From the NCBI RefSeq assembly GCF_030506325.1, contig NZ_CP120684.1:33747-97746 (forward strand): 64,000 bases of DNA. Reading direction: 5' to 3'. This DNA comes from Tunicatimonas pelagia. Lineage in GTDB: Bacteria > Bacteroidota > Bacteroidia > Cytophagales > Cyclobacteriaceae. The notes beneath the pieces are model-generated. The model was given only the letters and a program-made list of their open reading frames with translations. It was not told the DNA's origin and did no database searches. Of the stretch, positions 16,389-24,783 are shown piece after piece; position 1 is the stretch's first letter; every line of letters begins with the position of its first letter. The translations under genes were made by a program, and so were the position numbers.

Positions 16389-16619
16389 ATATAGGTAACT
16401 CCCATATTCGTGTGTTTTTTCACGCTAAGGATTTAATGACGATGCAACTGCTACGCCCTAATCCGATGCGGATCAATAATGTACTCACCGTAGAGAATAA
16501 TATTCTCCCATCCAATTGGGCTGATATGTGTGATTAGTTCGTTATTTACTGTCAAACCGTCTTGCTGTTTAATGTCGATCAGAATACGGTTTATCTCTTT
16601 GGCCTGCCAGTAGATAATA
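16389..16619 (-). mobile_element. Tn3-family end plus tnpA 3' remnant (231 bp)
   Basis: Identical by eye over 231 bp to 30017-30247: it contains the terminal repeat (ending CACGCTAAG, as Tn3-family repeats typically do) and the last roughly 55 codons of the transposase gene, including its stop region. Similarity stops abruptly at 16619. It is in direct orientation with the 30017 copy and inverted relative to 34121-34351, so it forms the left boundary of the nos-bearing segment. Confidence 0.85.
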
Positions 16620-16786
16620 GGGTTCATCTACATAAAGGGACGGAATTATCGGTAGAAATAGGCGGGTTTTTGTCACTCTGATAGAACATAGTTAATCGCC
16701 CCTCACTAATTATATGAAAAATAGGATTCGGACTGTCAACAGAGTCTATACTTAACTAGTGCTCACCCAAGAAGCTATATAAAGGC

Positions 16787-17272
16787 TTATTTTCCTGCGG
16801 TAATTAATCGAAATCTTTTAAATGATTTAAGGGGTTTTATCAACTGTACCAATGAATGGTGAGATTCTATGAGTAATACATTTTGATAGTCGTCCAACAT
16901 CAATGATAGAATGGGAACATCCACAACTTGATCCATAATCCGGTATATAGCTAAATTGGCAAAATGAAGTCTCAAATATCTAACCCACATTTTCTCATCT
17001 CGACGGGATAACGGATAACAGCGCTCATCGATTAATAATAAGGTAGTAGGAATTGCTAAGCATAAATCAGCAATTTGCTTAATCCGCCGATGGGTATCCG
17101 GCTGCCCATCGTCTATCAGAAAAATATGCTCAATACGCTCTTCGCCCTCAGGTACTACCAGTGCTGGGCAAGCGAGATCATAGGGTAATTTGCTACCTGA
17201 CTTTTTAATATACTTCTTGTAGTGGGTATTAGCTATAATCAGTAAGCTAGAAGACTGAGCTTCCTGCTTCAT
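16787..17272 (-). CDS. Possible universal-stress-protein-like fragment
   Basis: 161 aa. The first 45 residues (SLLIIANTHYKK...LACPALVVPEGE) resemble the C-terminal end of a Usp domain, and IEHIFLIDDGQPDTHRRIKQIADL resembles the start of a second one, as in tandem Usp proteins of Bacteroidota. Neither domain is complete, so it may be degraded or a divergent small family. It abuts the stop of the 79-aa gene upstream. The family call is tentative. Confidence 0.45.
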   Translation of the reverse strand: MKQEAQSSSLLIIANTHYKKYIKKSGSKLPYDLACPALVVPEGEERIEHIFLIDDGQPDTHRRIKQIADLCLAIPTTLLLIDERCYPLSRRDEKMWVRYLRLHFANLAIYRIMDQVVDVPILSLMLDDYQNVLLIESHHSLVQLIKPLKSFKRFRLITAGK

Positions 17273-17512
17273 TTACTGGAAGCAGAAATTGGTACTACCA
17301 TTTTGCGCTAGAGAAAAGTCATTGGCCAAATTGACAGATGGGAGGTGATGGTCGCTGAAATAAGCATCGAGAGGCGTAGATGGTAATCCCATCAAGTCTT
17401 CTACAGAAGAGCTACACACTAACTGATGCTGACCAGTACCAAAATAAAAAGTTGTAAGTGCTTCTACGGTTCCCGTCCGGTCCCGGCACCATACTATTCT
17501 TTTCCTGCTCAT
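17273..17512 (-). CDS. Hypothetical protein (79 aa)
   Basis: Not recognised. Small soluble protein starting MSRKRIVWCRD; no motif. Its stop codon directly adjoins the start of the 161-aa Usp-like gene, so the two form a pair downstream of, and on the same strand as, the nos cluster, 79 bp after the Crp/Fnr gene. It could be a tail gene of that operon. Confidence 0.45.
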   Translation of the reverse strand: MSRKRIVWCRDRTGTVEALTTFYFGTGQHQLVCSSSVEDLMGLPSTPLDAYFSDHHLPSVNLANDFSLAQNGSTNFCFQ

Positions 17513-17591
17513 CGGTTAAAAAATTTGCTCTCGTTAAAAGTGGGAGTTTGAGCATTCAAAAAAAATGATAAAAGTCAGGTTACCCCTTTTG

Positions 17592-18305
17592 TTAGTAGAG
17601 GTTCGCTATACGAACTAGTCCGGCAGGGTCTTCAATACGTATCTTTCGTCCCTGGGTGGAGATCAATTGGTCGCTTTTAAACTCATTTAGCAGGCGAATG
17701 AGTGTTTCGGTCGCTGTACCTATAATATTTGCCAGATCGTCTCGAGTGAGATTAATTTCAATGCTACCGTTATCATGGGTATCCAAGCCGTAGGTGTCTT
17801 TAAGCTCGAGCAATGTAATTGCTAGGCGTTCTCGCACTGAACGTTGTGCCTGGTTCGTAATGTTCTCAGTCATCAGCCCGAGTTCTTGGCATACCTGCTT
17901 CATAATTTGCTGATTGAGCTGAGAGGATTCTTGCAGGGTCTGTAGAAATGTTGATTTGGGAAGAAAGCAGATAGTGCACTCTTCCAGTGTCTCGGCTGAA
18001 ACTCCGTAGCTCTCTTCTGCCAGCAAGGCTTTGTAGCCTAACAACCCCCCGTTGCGTGCGATACTGATAATCTGCTCCTTTCCTTCGTAACCCAACTTAT
18101 AGACTTTTACTTTACCCTGATTAATGCAAAAAACCCCCAAAGGTCGAGTGCCTTCATGGAATAAGATTTGCCCTTTCTTGTAAACGGTGCACGACTTCCC
18201 CTTAGAAATAGCCGTGAGTTGGTGGCTGCATAACGAACTGAACGATGAGGTCCCCAAGGAGCGACAAGTTTGATAAGCGATAGAAGGACGAAGCGGCTTT
18301 CTCAT
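17592..18305 (-). CDS. Crp/Fnr-family transcription regulator, last gene of nos operon
   Basis: 237 aa from the ATG at 18305, 13 bp after the nosY stop; a longer frame to 18431 would overlap nosY. The N-terminal cyclic-nucleotide-binding-like beta roll (about 35-145) contains GQILFHEGTRPLGVFCINQGKVKVYK; the C-terminal winged HTH (about 175-237) contains LTRDDLANIIGTATETLIRLLNEFK, the Crp recognition helix pattern. The Fnr-type N-terminal Cys cluster is absent, so it is more like DNR/NNR-type nitrogen-oxide regulators. It likely controls denitrification genes, perhaps this cluster. The specific inducer is inferred. Confidence 0.85.
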   Translation of the reverse strand: MRKPLRPSIAYQTCRSLGTSSFSSLCSHQLTAISKGKSCTVYKKGQILFHEGTRPLGVFCINQGKVKVYKLGYEGKEQIISIARNGGLLGYKALLAEESYGVSAETLEECTICFLPKSTFLQTLQESSQLNQQIMKQVCQELGLMTENITNQAQRSVRERLAITLLELKDTYGLDTHDNGSIEINLTRDDLANIIGTATETLIRLLNEFKSDQLISTQGRKIRIEDPAGLVRIANLY

Positions 18306-18318
18306 AACGTAATCACTT

Positions 18319-19086
18319 TCACATATCTTTTTGTAAAAACCGGCGGTGCACCAGATAATAAGGAATAGCAATCCAGAGCAATAGCGCTGCCAGTGAGACA
18401 ATAACCCCTCGGAAGCTGCCAAAAAAATCACGAAATAAGGCTCCTGATAATCCTAAAAGTGCTGAAGCTTCGGTTTTCATAATGATCGTAATGCGAGCGA
18501 TGTCTATGGGGTTGAAGAACGATAGCGTGAGTACGCCTGGCTCAATCGGGTACTCGCCCAAGTGGTACATAAAGAACAGTAGTAACCCATCGTATACGAA
18601 GGCAAAGAACGCCCACAGTAACAGGGCTAATCCCATGCCACGGGCTTTGTCAGATACAACAGTACTAATGAACAAGGCAATCGCTACAAAAACGAAGATG
18701 AGTAGCCCACCACTAAGTATAAGCAACAAACTCTCAGCAGCAGGATAGAATAATAGTAGCGGCAAGCCAATACTTAGCAGAAATCCAGCTACAAGAGCTC
18801 CGCATAATCCTAGATAAAAGCCCCCGAGGACCGTAGCTCGGGCGATGGGTTGCGCCAGCAGCAATACGATAAAATCCTGGGAGTTGTAAAAGTAGACCAC
18901 AGCAAATACTAAGGCAATGAGTGGCAAAGCAAATAACGTTACCTGCATAATAATTAATAAAGCCTTTTCTGGCTGACTCTCCAGCATGAAGATACCCCAA
19001 CCTACCGTGGCCAACAGCAGTACGTACCCCTGAATGAGCCGGTTCCGGAGTAGGTCACTAATGATGTATTGGCTTACTTTCTGCAT
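18319..19086 (-). CDS. nosY: NosY, ABC permease for NosZ maturation
   Basis: 255 aa with six hydrophobic segments and the usual alternation of an ABC-2-type permease. It should form the membrane part of the NosDFY complex, which helps deliver copper or sulfide for assembly of the NosZ CuZ centre. It overlaps nosF by 29 bp, and the order D-F-Y is the standard one. N-terminus MQKVSQYIISDLLRN is the usual short cytoplasmic start. Assignment rests on topology plus gene order. Confidence 0.88.
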   Translation of the reverse strand: MQKVSQYIISDLLRNRLIQGYVLLLATVGWGIFMLESQPEKALLIIMQVTLFALPLIALVFAVVYFYNSQDFIVLLLAQPIARATVLGGFYLGLCGALVAGFLLSIGLPLLLFYPAAESLLLILSGGLLIFVFVAIALFISTVVSDKARGMGLALLLWAFFAFVYDGLLLFFMYHLGEYPIEPGVLTLSFFNPIDIARITIIMKTEASALLGLSGALFRDFFGSFRGVIVSLAALLLWIAIPYYLVHRRFLQKDM

Positions 19087-19795
19087 CGGGTTGTTTTTGG
19101 GTTAAGAGCCGGACGATGATTTTATTAAGCTGGGTTTCGGAAGTCTGTTTCCGCAGGGTCTCCATCGATTCAAAAAACTGCACTTGGCCCTCCATTAAAT
19201 AAATTATCTGGGTGGCAATGTCGTCCAAATCGTTAAGAATGTGGGAAGTAACCAGCACTAGCTTTCCGGTCTGCACACTACGGTTGATCTTACTCTTCAG
19301 GCACTCATTGGATGGCGGATCCAGGGCGGCGGTAGGTTCATCCAGAATGATGATGGGTGGATCAAATAAAAAGGCCAAAGCAGCACTTACCTGTTGCCGC
19401 ATCCCCCCCGATAGCGAACCCAATGATTTGTGATGTATTTGCTCAATGCCAAATTCTTCGTACAGCTCATTATCGTAATTACTTACATCCGCTCGCAACT
19501 GCTTGATCATAGTGAATAAATCTGCTACCCGCAGATGCTCAGGAAAGCGGCTTAACTGGGGCATATAGCCGATGTCGCTGCGGTACTGATAGCCCGTTTG
19601 AGTGTTGTTCCCATTCACGGTAATTGTCCCCTCACCGGGTAGTACTAACCCTAAAATGGCTTTTATTAACGTGGTTTTACCCGACCCGTTCGGACCGATC
19701 ATCGCTACGCATTGTCCGGTGCGGAGTTCTATCGATACCGAGCGAAGTACATGCTGCTGACCGTAGTTTTTACTTAGGTTTTCAATTTTGATCAT
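19058..19795 (-). CDS. nosF: NosF, ABC ATPase for NosZ maturation
   Basis: 245 aa. Walker A GPNGSGKT at 34-41, signature LSGGM at 128-132, Walker B with LDEPTAALD at about 148-158. Start at 19795 (MIKIENLSK); an ATG two codons earlier is possible. It powers the NosY permease, partner of periplasmic NosD. It overlaps nosD by 14 bp and nosY by 29 bp, so the three are translationally coupled. Length is slightly below the usual for the family, but all motifs are present. Confidence 0.93.
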   Translation of the reverse strand: MIKIENLSKNYGQQHVLRSVSIELRTGQCVAMIGPNGSGKTTLIKAILGLVLPGEGTITVNGNNTQTGYQYRSDIGYMPQLSRFPEHLRVADLFTMIKQLRADVSNYDNELYEEFGIEQIHHKSLGSLSGGMRQQVSAALAFLFDPPIIILDEPTAALDPPSNECLKSKINRSVQTGKLVLVTSHILNDLDDIATQIIYLMEGQVQFFESMETLRKQTSETQLNKIIVRLLTQKQPDAESKPIHH

Positions 19796-21035
19796 AAGCA
19801 TAGGGCTGCATCTGAGGGTACTGATCAGTCAAGGTTGCCGGGATGATTGTGGGGAAAATCCGCTCGCTAAACTCCAATAGACTCACAAAGAAGCTATGCA
19901 GCATCAGCGTCGCCGCCGGAATCTGGTCGGTAATGCGAGCGAACAGGTTCACTGGGCGGTAGGGTTCGTCGCCGGAGCCATCTCGGTTTAGGTCGTAGCC
20001 CACGTAGCCGCTCCAGTAGTTGCGCTCATAGTGGTTATTGTTGTTTTGGGAGTTGGTGACTACCTCAAAGGTATTAGCCAGGAAATTATTGGCGAGCACT
20101 TCATTGTCCAGACTGTTGCCCTTCATATCCAGAGCGGTACCGTTCAATGAGAACTGATTCTTCTTAATGATAATTCGGTTGGCACCTTCGGCCAGAATAC
20201 CGATAGTATTTCGCACAAAGTAGTTGCCACTGATCTCTCCATCGCTGATTTCTTTTAGTAGTAAACCGTAGGAAGCCCCGCCCCAGTTATGGGAAAAGTG
20301 GTTATGCTGCATGCGTATTTCCCGGGAGAACATCACTGCCACTCCGGCTCCGTTTTCTCGGAATTCATTTGCTGAATACGCATCGTTGTTGGAAAACATA
20401 AAGTGCAAACCGTAGCGCAGGTTTCGGTAACTTTGATTATGGTGAATCTGGCTGTTATTCACAAACTCCAGATAAATACCATCGCGATGACCACTAAGCG
20501 TATTATGGGTAATCTCCAGATAATCGCCCTTCCAAACGTGAATCGCATTACCTGCCGAGGCTTCATCGTCGGCCTGATCTACAATATAATTATTCACTAC
20601 CTGATAGTGGGTAGCGTATTCCAGATATACTCCAAAGAAACAGTTGATAATCTCGTTGTTACGGATACTACCGTAGTGGCCCTGACGTACCTTGATGGCG
20701 GCTAGTTCCTTTAAAAAGCTAACCCCTACATTCTGGAGTGTAAACCCTTCAATCACCACAGAATCGGCCATCACCACAAATAACTCAACCGCCTGATGCT
20801 TCGCATCGAGTTGGGGTTTTCCTTCGCCAATCAGGTGCAGCGGTTTATCAATGACGATAGAATGCTGCGCGTAAAGTCCAGGCCGTACCAGAACGGTATC
20901 ATGAAGATTAGCTTCCCGGATTGCTTCCTGAATGATTTGGAATGACTCGTTTATTCCTACCACTAATGTTCGGGCATTAGCTGAAGGGATTAGCCAGGCG
21001 CTTAGCATAATTATCAGCACGATGCAGATTCTCAT
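19782..21035 (-). CDS. nosD: NosD, periplasmic beta-helix protein for CuZ assembly
   Basis: 417 aa. A clear signal peptide (IVLIIMLSAWLIPSANA, cleavage near residue 21) is followed by CASH-type parallel beta-helix repeats with N-rich turns (NNEIIN, NNYIV, HNTLSG, NNSQIHHNQ), ending in the NYWSGYVGYDLNRDGSGDEPY segment diagnostic of NosD, where it contacts NosY. Required for NosZ copper-sulfide centre assembly. Located between nosL and nosF; 1 bp separates it from nosL. Confidence 0.95.
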   Translation of the reverse strand: MRICIVLIIMLSAWLIPSANARTLVVGINESFQIIQEAIREANLHDTVLVRPGLYAQHSIVIDKPLHLIGEGKPQLDAKHQAVELFVVMADSVVIEGFTLQNVGVSFLKELAAIKVRQGHYGSIRNNEIINCFFGVYLEYATHYQVVNNYIVDQADDEASAGNAIHVWKGDYLEITHNTLSGHRDGIYLEFVNNSQIHHNQSYRNLRYGLHFMFSNNDAYSANEFRENGAGVAVMFSREIRMQHNHFSHNWGGASYGLLLKEISDGEISGNYFVRNTIGILAEGANRIIIKKNQFSLNGTALDMKGNSLDNEVLANNFLANTFEVVTNSQNNNNHYERNYWSGYVGYDLNRDGSGDEPYRPVNLFARITDQIPAATLMLHSFFVSLLEFSERIFPTIIPATLTDQYPQMQPYAYDQN

Positions 21036-21036
21036 A

Positions 21037-21471
21037 TCACTTCCGATTCTTCAATAACAAACGCACTTCGTTCCAGGAAAGTAGCTGGGTATTTGATGGC
21101 AAGTCTTGCGTAGTAGGACGGTAGAATGCTGCTAAGTTGGCTCCCATGGGGCTACGAAACTCCGGTGAAATAACAAACACCAGCGAATCCATTGGATATA
21201 ACTGTTTCGGATTGTTATGAGCCACTGCTAGTAGCATTTGATACCGGGTAGATTCTTCAGCCAATTGATTCACGACACATTCAGTAGCATCGTACTTATA
21301 GATTCTCCCTTTGTCGGTAATCAGCTCCGCCCCAAACTTAGGATCGGCTATCGACATCTTGCAGTAGTGGCACTGGTCTTTCCCAAAGGCAATAGGTTCT
21401 GGTTCAGTCTGACAACTGGCAAGTAGCCCTACTATAATCCCTATCATCCACTTCTTGAGCAAATCAAACAT
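21037..21471 (-). CDS. nosL: NosL, Cu(I)-binding lipoprotein chaperone
   Basis: 144 aa. Lipoprotein signal with lipobox LASC (Cys20), then CHYCKMSI (Cys34, Cys37, Met39), the NosL copper-binding signature. It delivers Cu(I) to NosZ in the periplasm. It overlaps the upstream membrane gene by 8 bp and is 1 bp from nosD. All family features are present and the length is normal. Confidence 0.95.
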   Translation of the reverse strand: MFDLLKKWMIGIIVGLLASCQTEPEPIAFGKDQCHYCKMSIADPKFGAELITDKGRIYKYDATECVVNQLAEESTRYQMLLAVAHNNPKQLYPMDSLVFVISPEFRSPMGANLAAFYRPTTQDLPSNTQLLSWNEVRLLLKNRK

Positions 21472-22090
21472 GCACTTTCTCTTTACGGATACTTACCCAG
21501 GTGGCCAGTGCTGCTAGTAAAATAGATAGTGTCATGAAGATCGTACCCATACGCGGATAAGACTTCACGTAAAAGTTAAGCAAGTCTTTCTCGCCTATTA
21601 GCGGGGGCATATAGGTCATGCCGGGTACCTTAATCGGAGCGTTTGGGTCCAGATTATGACCGTAGTCGTACATCCAAAGATAAAAATCGTAGACCCCCAA
21701 AATGGCAAGCACCACCATGATAACCAACCAAGTGGCGTAACCCCAGGTTTTGTTCAGCAGCACCGTTCCTACTCCCAAAGCCATCATACCGTAGACGACG
21801 TAAGGGAAGTATACAAGTTCGGGAATAGAATCTGGCTCAATGTACTGCATCCCGATATAGTGGTTCAGAATATTAATGTTCTGAATGATACTATCAGTGC
21901 CATCATCTCCTGAAAAGCGGTCGATCCAAATATTGAGGCGTAAGCCACCGGGAAACTGAGCGGCCTCTAGCGTGATCTGCCATAAAGGGAATAAAAATAA
22001 CCCCCCTAGCAGTATCACCCCCAGTAACATAAGCCACCGAGCGGCACCCCGTTGAGTAGTAATCCGCTGTGACTGGTTTAGTAAGTTCAT
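21464..22090 (-). CDS. nos-cluster integral membrane protein
   Basis: 208 aa from the ATG at 22090. A longer frame to 22153 would run through the post-nosZ hairpin, so it is rejected. Four hydrophobic segments are visible (about residues 22-42, 95-115, 118-140 and 178-198), with a polar domain between the first two (IDRFSGDDGTDS...). A protein of this type is usual between nosZ and nosL in Bacteroidota nos clusters, but its job is not established; a role in maturation or electron transfer is possible. Confidence 0.7.
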   Translation of the reverse strand: MNLLNQSQRITTQRGAARWLMLLGVILLGGLFLFPLWQITLEAAQFPGGLRLNIWIDRFSGDDGTDSIIQNINILNHYIGMQYIEPDSIPELVYFPYVVYGMMALGVGTVLLNKTWGYATWLVIMVVLAILGVYDFYLWMYDYGHNLDPNAPIKVPGMTYMPPLIGEKDLLNFYVKSYPRMGTIFMTLSILLAALATWVSIRKEKVHV

Positions 22091-22113
22091 AAATTGGGTG
22101 TAGAAAATGATGA

Positions 22114-22148
22114 AGAAACCCTTCTTACTTAGATAAAGAAGGGTTTCT
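22114..22148 (-). terminator. Strong hairpin between nosZ and downstream nos genes
   Basis: A perfect 13-bp stem (arms 22114-22126 and 22136-22148, arm core AAACCCTTCTT) around a 9-base loop, 18 bp after the nosZ stop, followed on the minus strand by a pyrimidine-rich stretch. It probably acts as a partial terminator or 3'-end stabiliser, giving more nosZ mRNA than maturation-gene mRNA. Confidence 0.8.
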
Positions 22149-22166
22149 CTCAAGAATTAGACGCTA

Positions 22167-24191
22167 TTAATCATCAACCCGCTGGGCAAGTTGCTGTTCA
22201 GCTTGTTCTCGCATATTGGTGGCCGTGGTATTTTCATTGTTGAGTCCCCACTTCAGCGGCACATCCGAATTAGCTGGGGATACCCGTACGTAGCCCGACA
22301 TCTCTTGGTGTAGCGCCGAGCAGAAATCAGTGCAGTAGAAAGCAAATACTCCTGGTTTGAAGGGCTTCCACTTTAGGGTGCGAGTCTGTCCGGGCATGAC
22401 CAACAGCTCCGCATTAGTAGCCCCTTGTACCGCAAAACCGTGCGGTACATCCCAGTCCTGCTCCAGGTTCGTTATGTGGAAATACACTTCATCGTCCATC
22501 TTGATGCCTTCAATGTTATCGGGAGCCAGGTGACTACGAATAGCCGTCATATATACGTGTACCTCTTTACCTTCCCGCTCTACGCGGGCTTGTCCTTCCC
22601 CTTTCGCCGCTCGGGGGTGCCCATTATCTTCAATCCGGTAGAACTTCTTTACGTTAGGCACAATTTTCCCCGCCGAAATAGCCTGAGCGTAGTGTGGCTC
22701 GCCTTTGGTAGGGAAATCCAGCACCAGCTTCATTTTTTCGCCGCTAATATCAAACAACTGAGCACTGTGGGCTAATTCCGGCCCGGTAGGCAGATAACGG
22801 TCTTTGGTGATTTTGTTCATGGCTACCAGGTACTTTCCTTCCGGCTTGCGCGTTTCCCCTCCCGGAATCACCAGGTGACCGGGTGAATAAAAAGTAGATT
22901 GACGATCTAGCACTTCCAGACTTTCTACGTCCCACTTTACTACTTCCGAGGAGATAAAGAATGTCGTATAAGCGTTGCCTTTTCCGTCGAACTCAGTGTG
23001 CAGTGGACCTAAGCCGGGCTTCTGCAAAATGCCGTGCAAGCCCGACTCGTAGTTGATGATCGGAATGCCATTGATGTCTCCCGCGAAGTCTTCGCTCTCA
23101 ATGGCGGCCATCAGCTTGTCAAACGAGTAAATAGACATGTCGGCGGATAGCTTACCGTTACCCACAATGAACTCTCCGGTAGGATCTACGTCGCAGCCAT
23201 GAGGCGACTTAGGCACCGGAATGAAGTATACCATACCGGGACAATCCTGCGGGTTCAGGATAGTGGTTTCGGTTACTTCAGTAGAATTGACGATGCTGGT
23301 GCTCTCGTCCATCAGGTTATGATAAAAGGAAGTTTCCCGAGTTTGGCCTTTTCCCTGCTCTAGGTATTCTTCCGCTTTTTTCCAGTTCACAATGGCCAGC
23401 AGGTCTTTATCCTTCTGAGAAGCATTCACTTCCAGCAGCGTGTGTGCCTGCTCGGAGTTGTAGGTGGTCAGAAAGCTCCAGCCGTGGGATTTTCCTTTAC
23501 CGTTTCGAGCTAAATCATAATTATAGCCGGGCATCTCGATTTGAAACGCTAGTTCCATATGCCCTTCTTCCGGGTCAACCGATACGTAGTTGATCAATCC
23601 CTTGAAGTTCTCCTGATAGGTATCAATGCCTACATCTTCTTGAGGAATAGGCACGCTAAAACGAGTACCCGAAACCAGATATTCCGAGTTTTCAGTAATA
23701 AAGGGTGCGCAGTGCAGTCCGGCTACATCCGGAATTTCCAGAATTTCTACCGTTTCAAAGGTTGTGAGGTCTACTCGGGCAATACGGGGGGTGTTGTTTC
23801 CATTGACAAACAGCCAGCGTCCGTCAAACTCGCCATCGGTTTGCGAGAGTTCAATGTGGTGAGAATCGTCCCAGGGTACTTCACCATAAGATGTATTGAA
23901 CATCGCTTTGGTTTCTTCGCTGTAGCCGTAGCCGTTCTCCGGATACTTAGAAAATACCGGAATTTCCTTGAGCAAACGGCCTGAGGGTAACCCGTAGGCC
24001 GTCACTTGTCCGCTAAAGCCGCCCGACATAAAGGCGTAGAACTCGTCGTACTCACCGGGCGGCACGTAGGCCTGTTGGGCGGCATCGCCCTCTACAATGG
24101 TCTGGGTCGTTCGTTGGGAGCAGTCGGTCAGAAAGACAGCTCCCAGTACAAGAAGGAAAAATAAGGTAAGGAAAATAGTGTTTGTTTTCAT
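22167..24191 (-). CDS. nosZ: Nitrous oxide reductase, clade II (Sec-type) NosZ
   Basis: 674 aa. Reduces N2O to N2 in the periplasm. The N-terminus is a Sec/lipoprotein-like signal (FFLLVLGAVFLTDC, Cys24) without a twin-arginine motif, which marks clade II. The seven-bladed propeller domain (about 45-510) would bind CuZ through scattered His residues; the C-terminal cupredoxin domain has the CuA motif C620-x3-C624-x3-H628-x2-M631 (FYCTDFCSALHQEM). The upstream cytochrome c is the probable electron donor, and NosLDFY downstream are its maturation proteins. Length is normal and no frame damage is visible. Confidence 0.97.
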   Translation of the reverse strand: MKTNTIFLTLFFLLVLGAVFLTDCSQRTTQTIVEGDAAQQAYVPPGEYDEFYAFMSGGFSGQVTAYGLPSGRLLKEIPVFSKYPENGYGYSEETKAMFNTSYGEVPWDDSHHIELSQTDGEFDGRWLFVNGNNTPRIARVDLTTFETVEILEIPDVAGLHCAPFITENSEYLVSGTRFSVPIPQEDVGIDTYQENFKGLINYVSVDPEEGHMELAFQIEMPGYNYDLARNGKGKSHGWSFLTTYNSEQAHTLLEVNASQKDKDLLAIVNWKKAEEYLEQGKGQTRETSFYHNLMDESTSIVNSTEVTETTILNPQDCPGMVYFIPVPKSPHGCDVDPTGEFIVGNGKLSADMSIYSFDKLMAAIESEDFAGDINGIPIINYESGLHGILQKPGLGPLHTEFDGKGNAYTTFFISSEVVKWDVESLEVLDRQSTFYSPGHLVIPGGETRKPEGKYLVAMNKITKDRYLPTGPELAHSAQLFDISGEKMKLVLDFPTKGEPHYAQAISAGKIVPNVKKFYRIEDNGHPRAAKGEGQARVEREGKEVHVYMTAIRSHLAPDNIEGIKMDDEVYFHITNLEQDWDVPHGFAVQGATNAELLVMPGQTRTLKWKPFKPGVFAFYCTDFCSALHQEMSGYVRVSPANSDVPLKWGLNNENTTATNMREQAEQQLAQRVDD

Positions 24192-24198
24192 GGTAGTA

Positions 24199-24699
24199 TT
24201 AGATTTGGTTTGCTGCTTGATCTTTTTCGCCTACGGTCTCTACGTCGTTTTTACGCATGAACTCCAGCAGAGCGCGAGCATCGCCAATGGAGACTCCCTG
24301 GTTAGGCATTCGGGTTAAACATTCTTCTAATAATTTCTGGGCTTGTGGGTCTTCGGCCAGCATAACATCTACATTGGTGATCATATTCATGATCCACTCG
24401 GGGCGACGCTTATTAGTGACACCCGCCCAGCCGGGACCTACTACCCGCTGGTCGGTGAGCTTATGACAGGCTGAGCATTTCATTTCGTAAATGGCTTTGC
24501 CTGTGGTAATCATGCTTTCTTCCAGCGGGTCGGTAAGATTCACTTCTTTCACCTCTCCAATTCCTTTAGGGTCAGCTTTGGGTGGTTCAGCCTCTTGAGC
24601 AGTCGCAGCCGGTGATTGTGAGGCTGTTTCACCCCCCCCTCCGCAGGAAATAAGAAAGACAAAGGATAACCCGCCCAGGGCGATAAGTAATTGTTTCAT
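24199..24699 (-). CDS. Mono-haem cytochrome c lipoprotein of the nos cluster
   Basis: 166 aa from the ATG at 24699 (an upstream in-frame ATG at 24762 lacks a signal peptide). Lipobox FLISC (Cys19), then a low-complexity Ala/Pro/Glu linker, then one haem-binding CSACH (Cys75, Cys78, His79) and a likely Met axial ligand in TRMPNQG. It is probably anchored to the membrane on the periplasmic side and passes electrons to NosZ, whose gene starts 7 bp downstream of its stop. Regulation is presumably with nosZ. Confidence 0.9.
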   Translation of the reverse strand: MKQLLIALGGLSFVFLISCGGGGETASQSPAATAQEAEPPKADPKGIGEVKEVNLTDPLEESMITTGKAIYEMKCSACHKLTDQRVVGPGWAGVTNKRRPEWIMNMITNVDVMLAEDPQAQKLLEECLTRMPNQGVSIGDARALLEFMRKNDVETVGEKDQAANQI

Positions 24700-24783
24700 A
24701 AGACTAGATTTTGAAGAATAGATAATTAAAATTGTTGAGTGATCAATGACATACATTGACATTGGTGTTAAGTATGATTTACA

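Noticed and set aside
16253..16537. 94-codon plus-strand frame over the Tn3 end
   Set aside because: It crosses the boundary of the Tn3 remnant and mixes unrelated DNA.
24735..24746. TTGAGTGATCAA as an Fnr/DNR box upstream of cytochrome c
   Set aside because: The spacer between TTGA and TCAA is 4 bp where 6 are required, so it does not fit the Fnr-type consensus.
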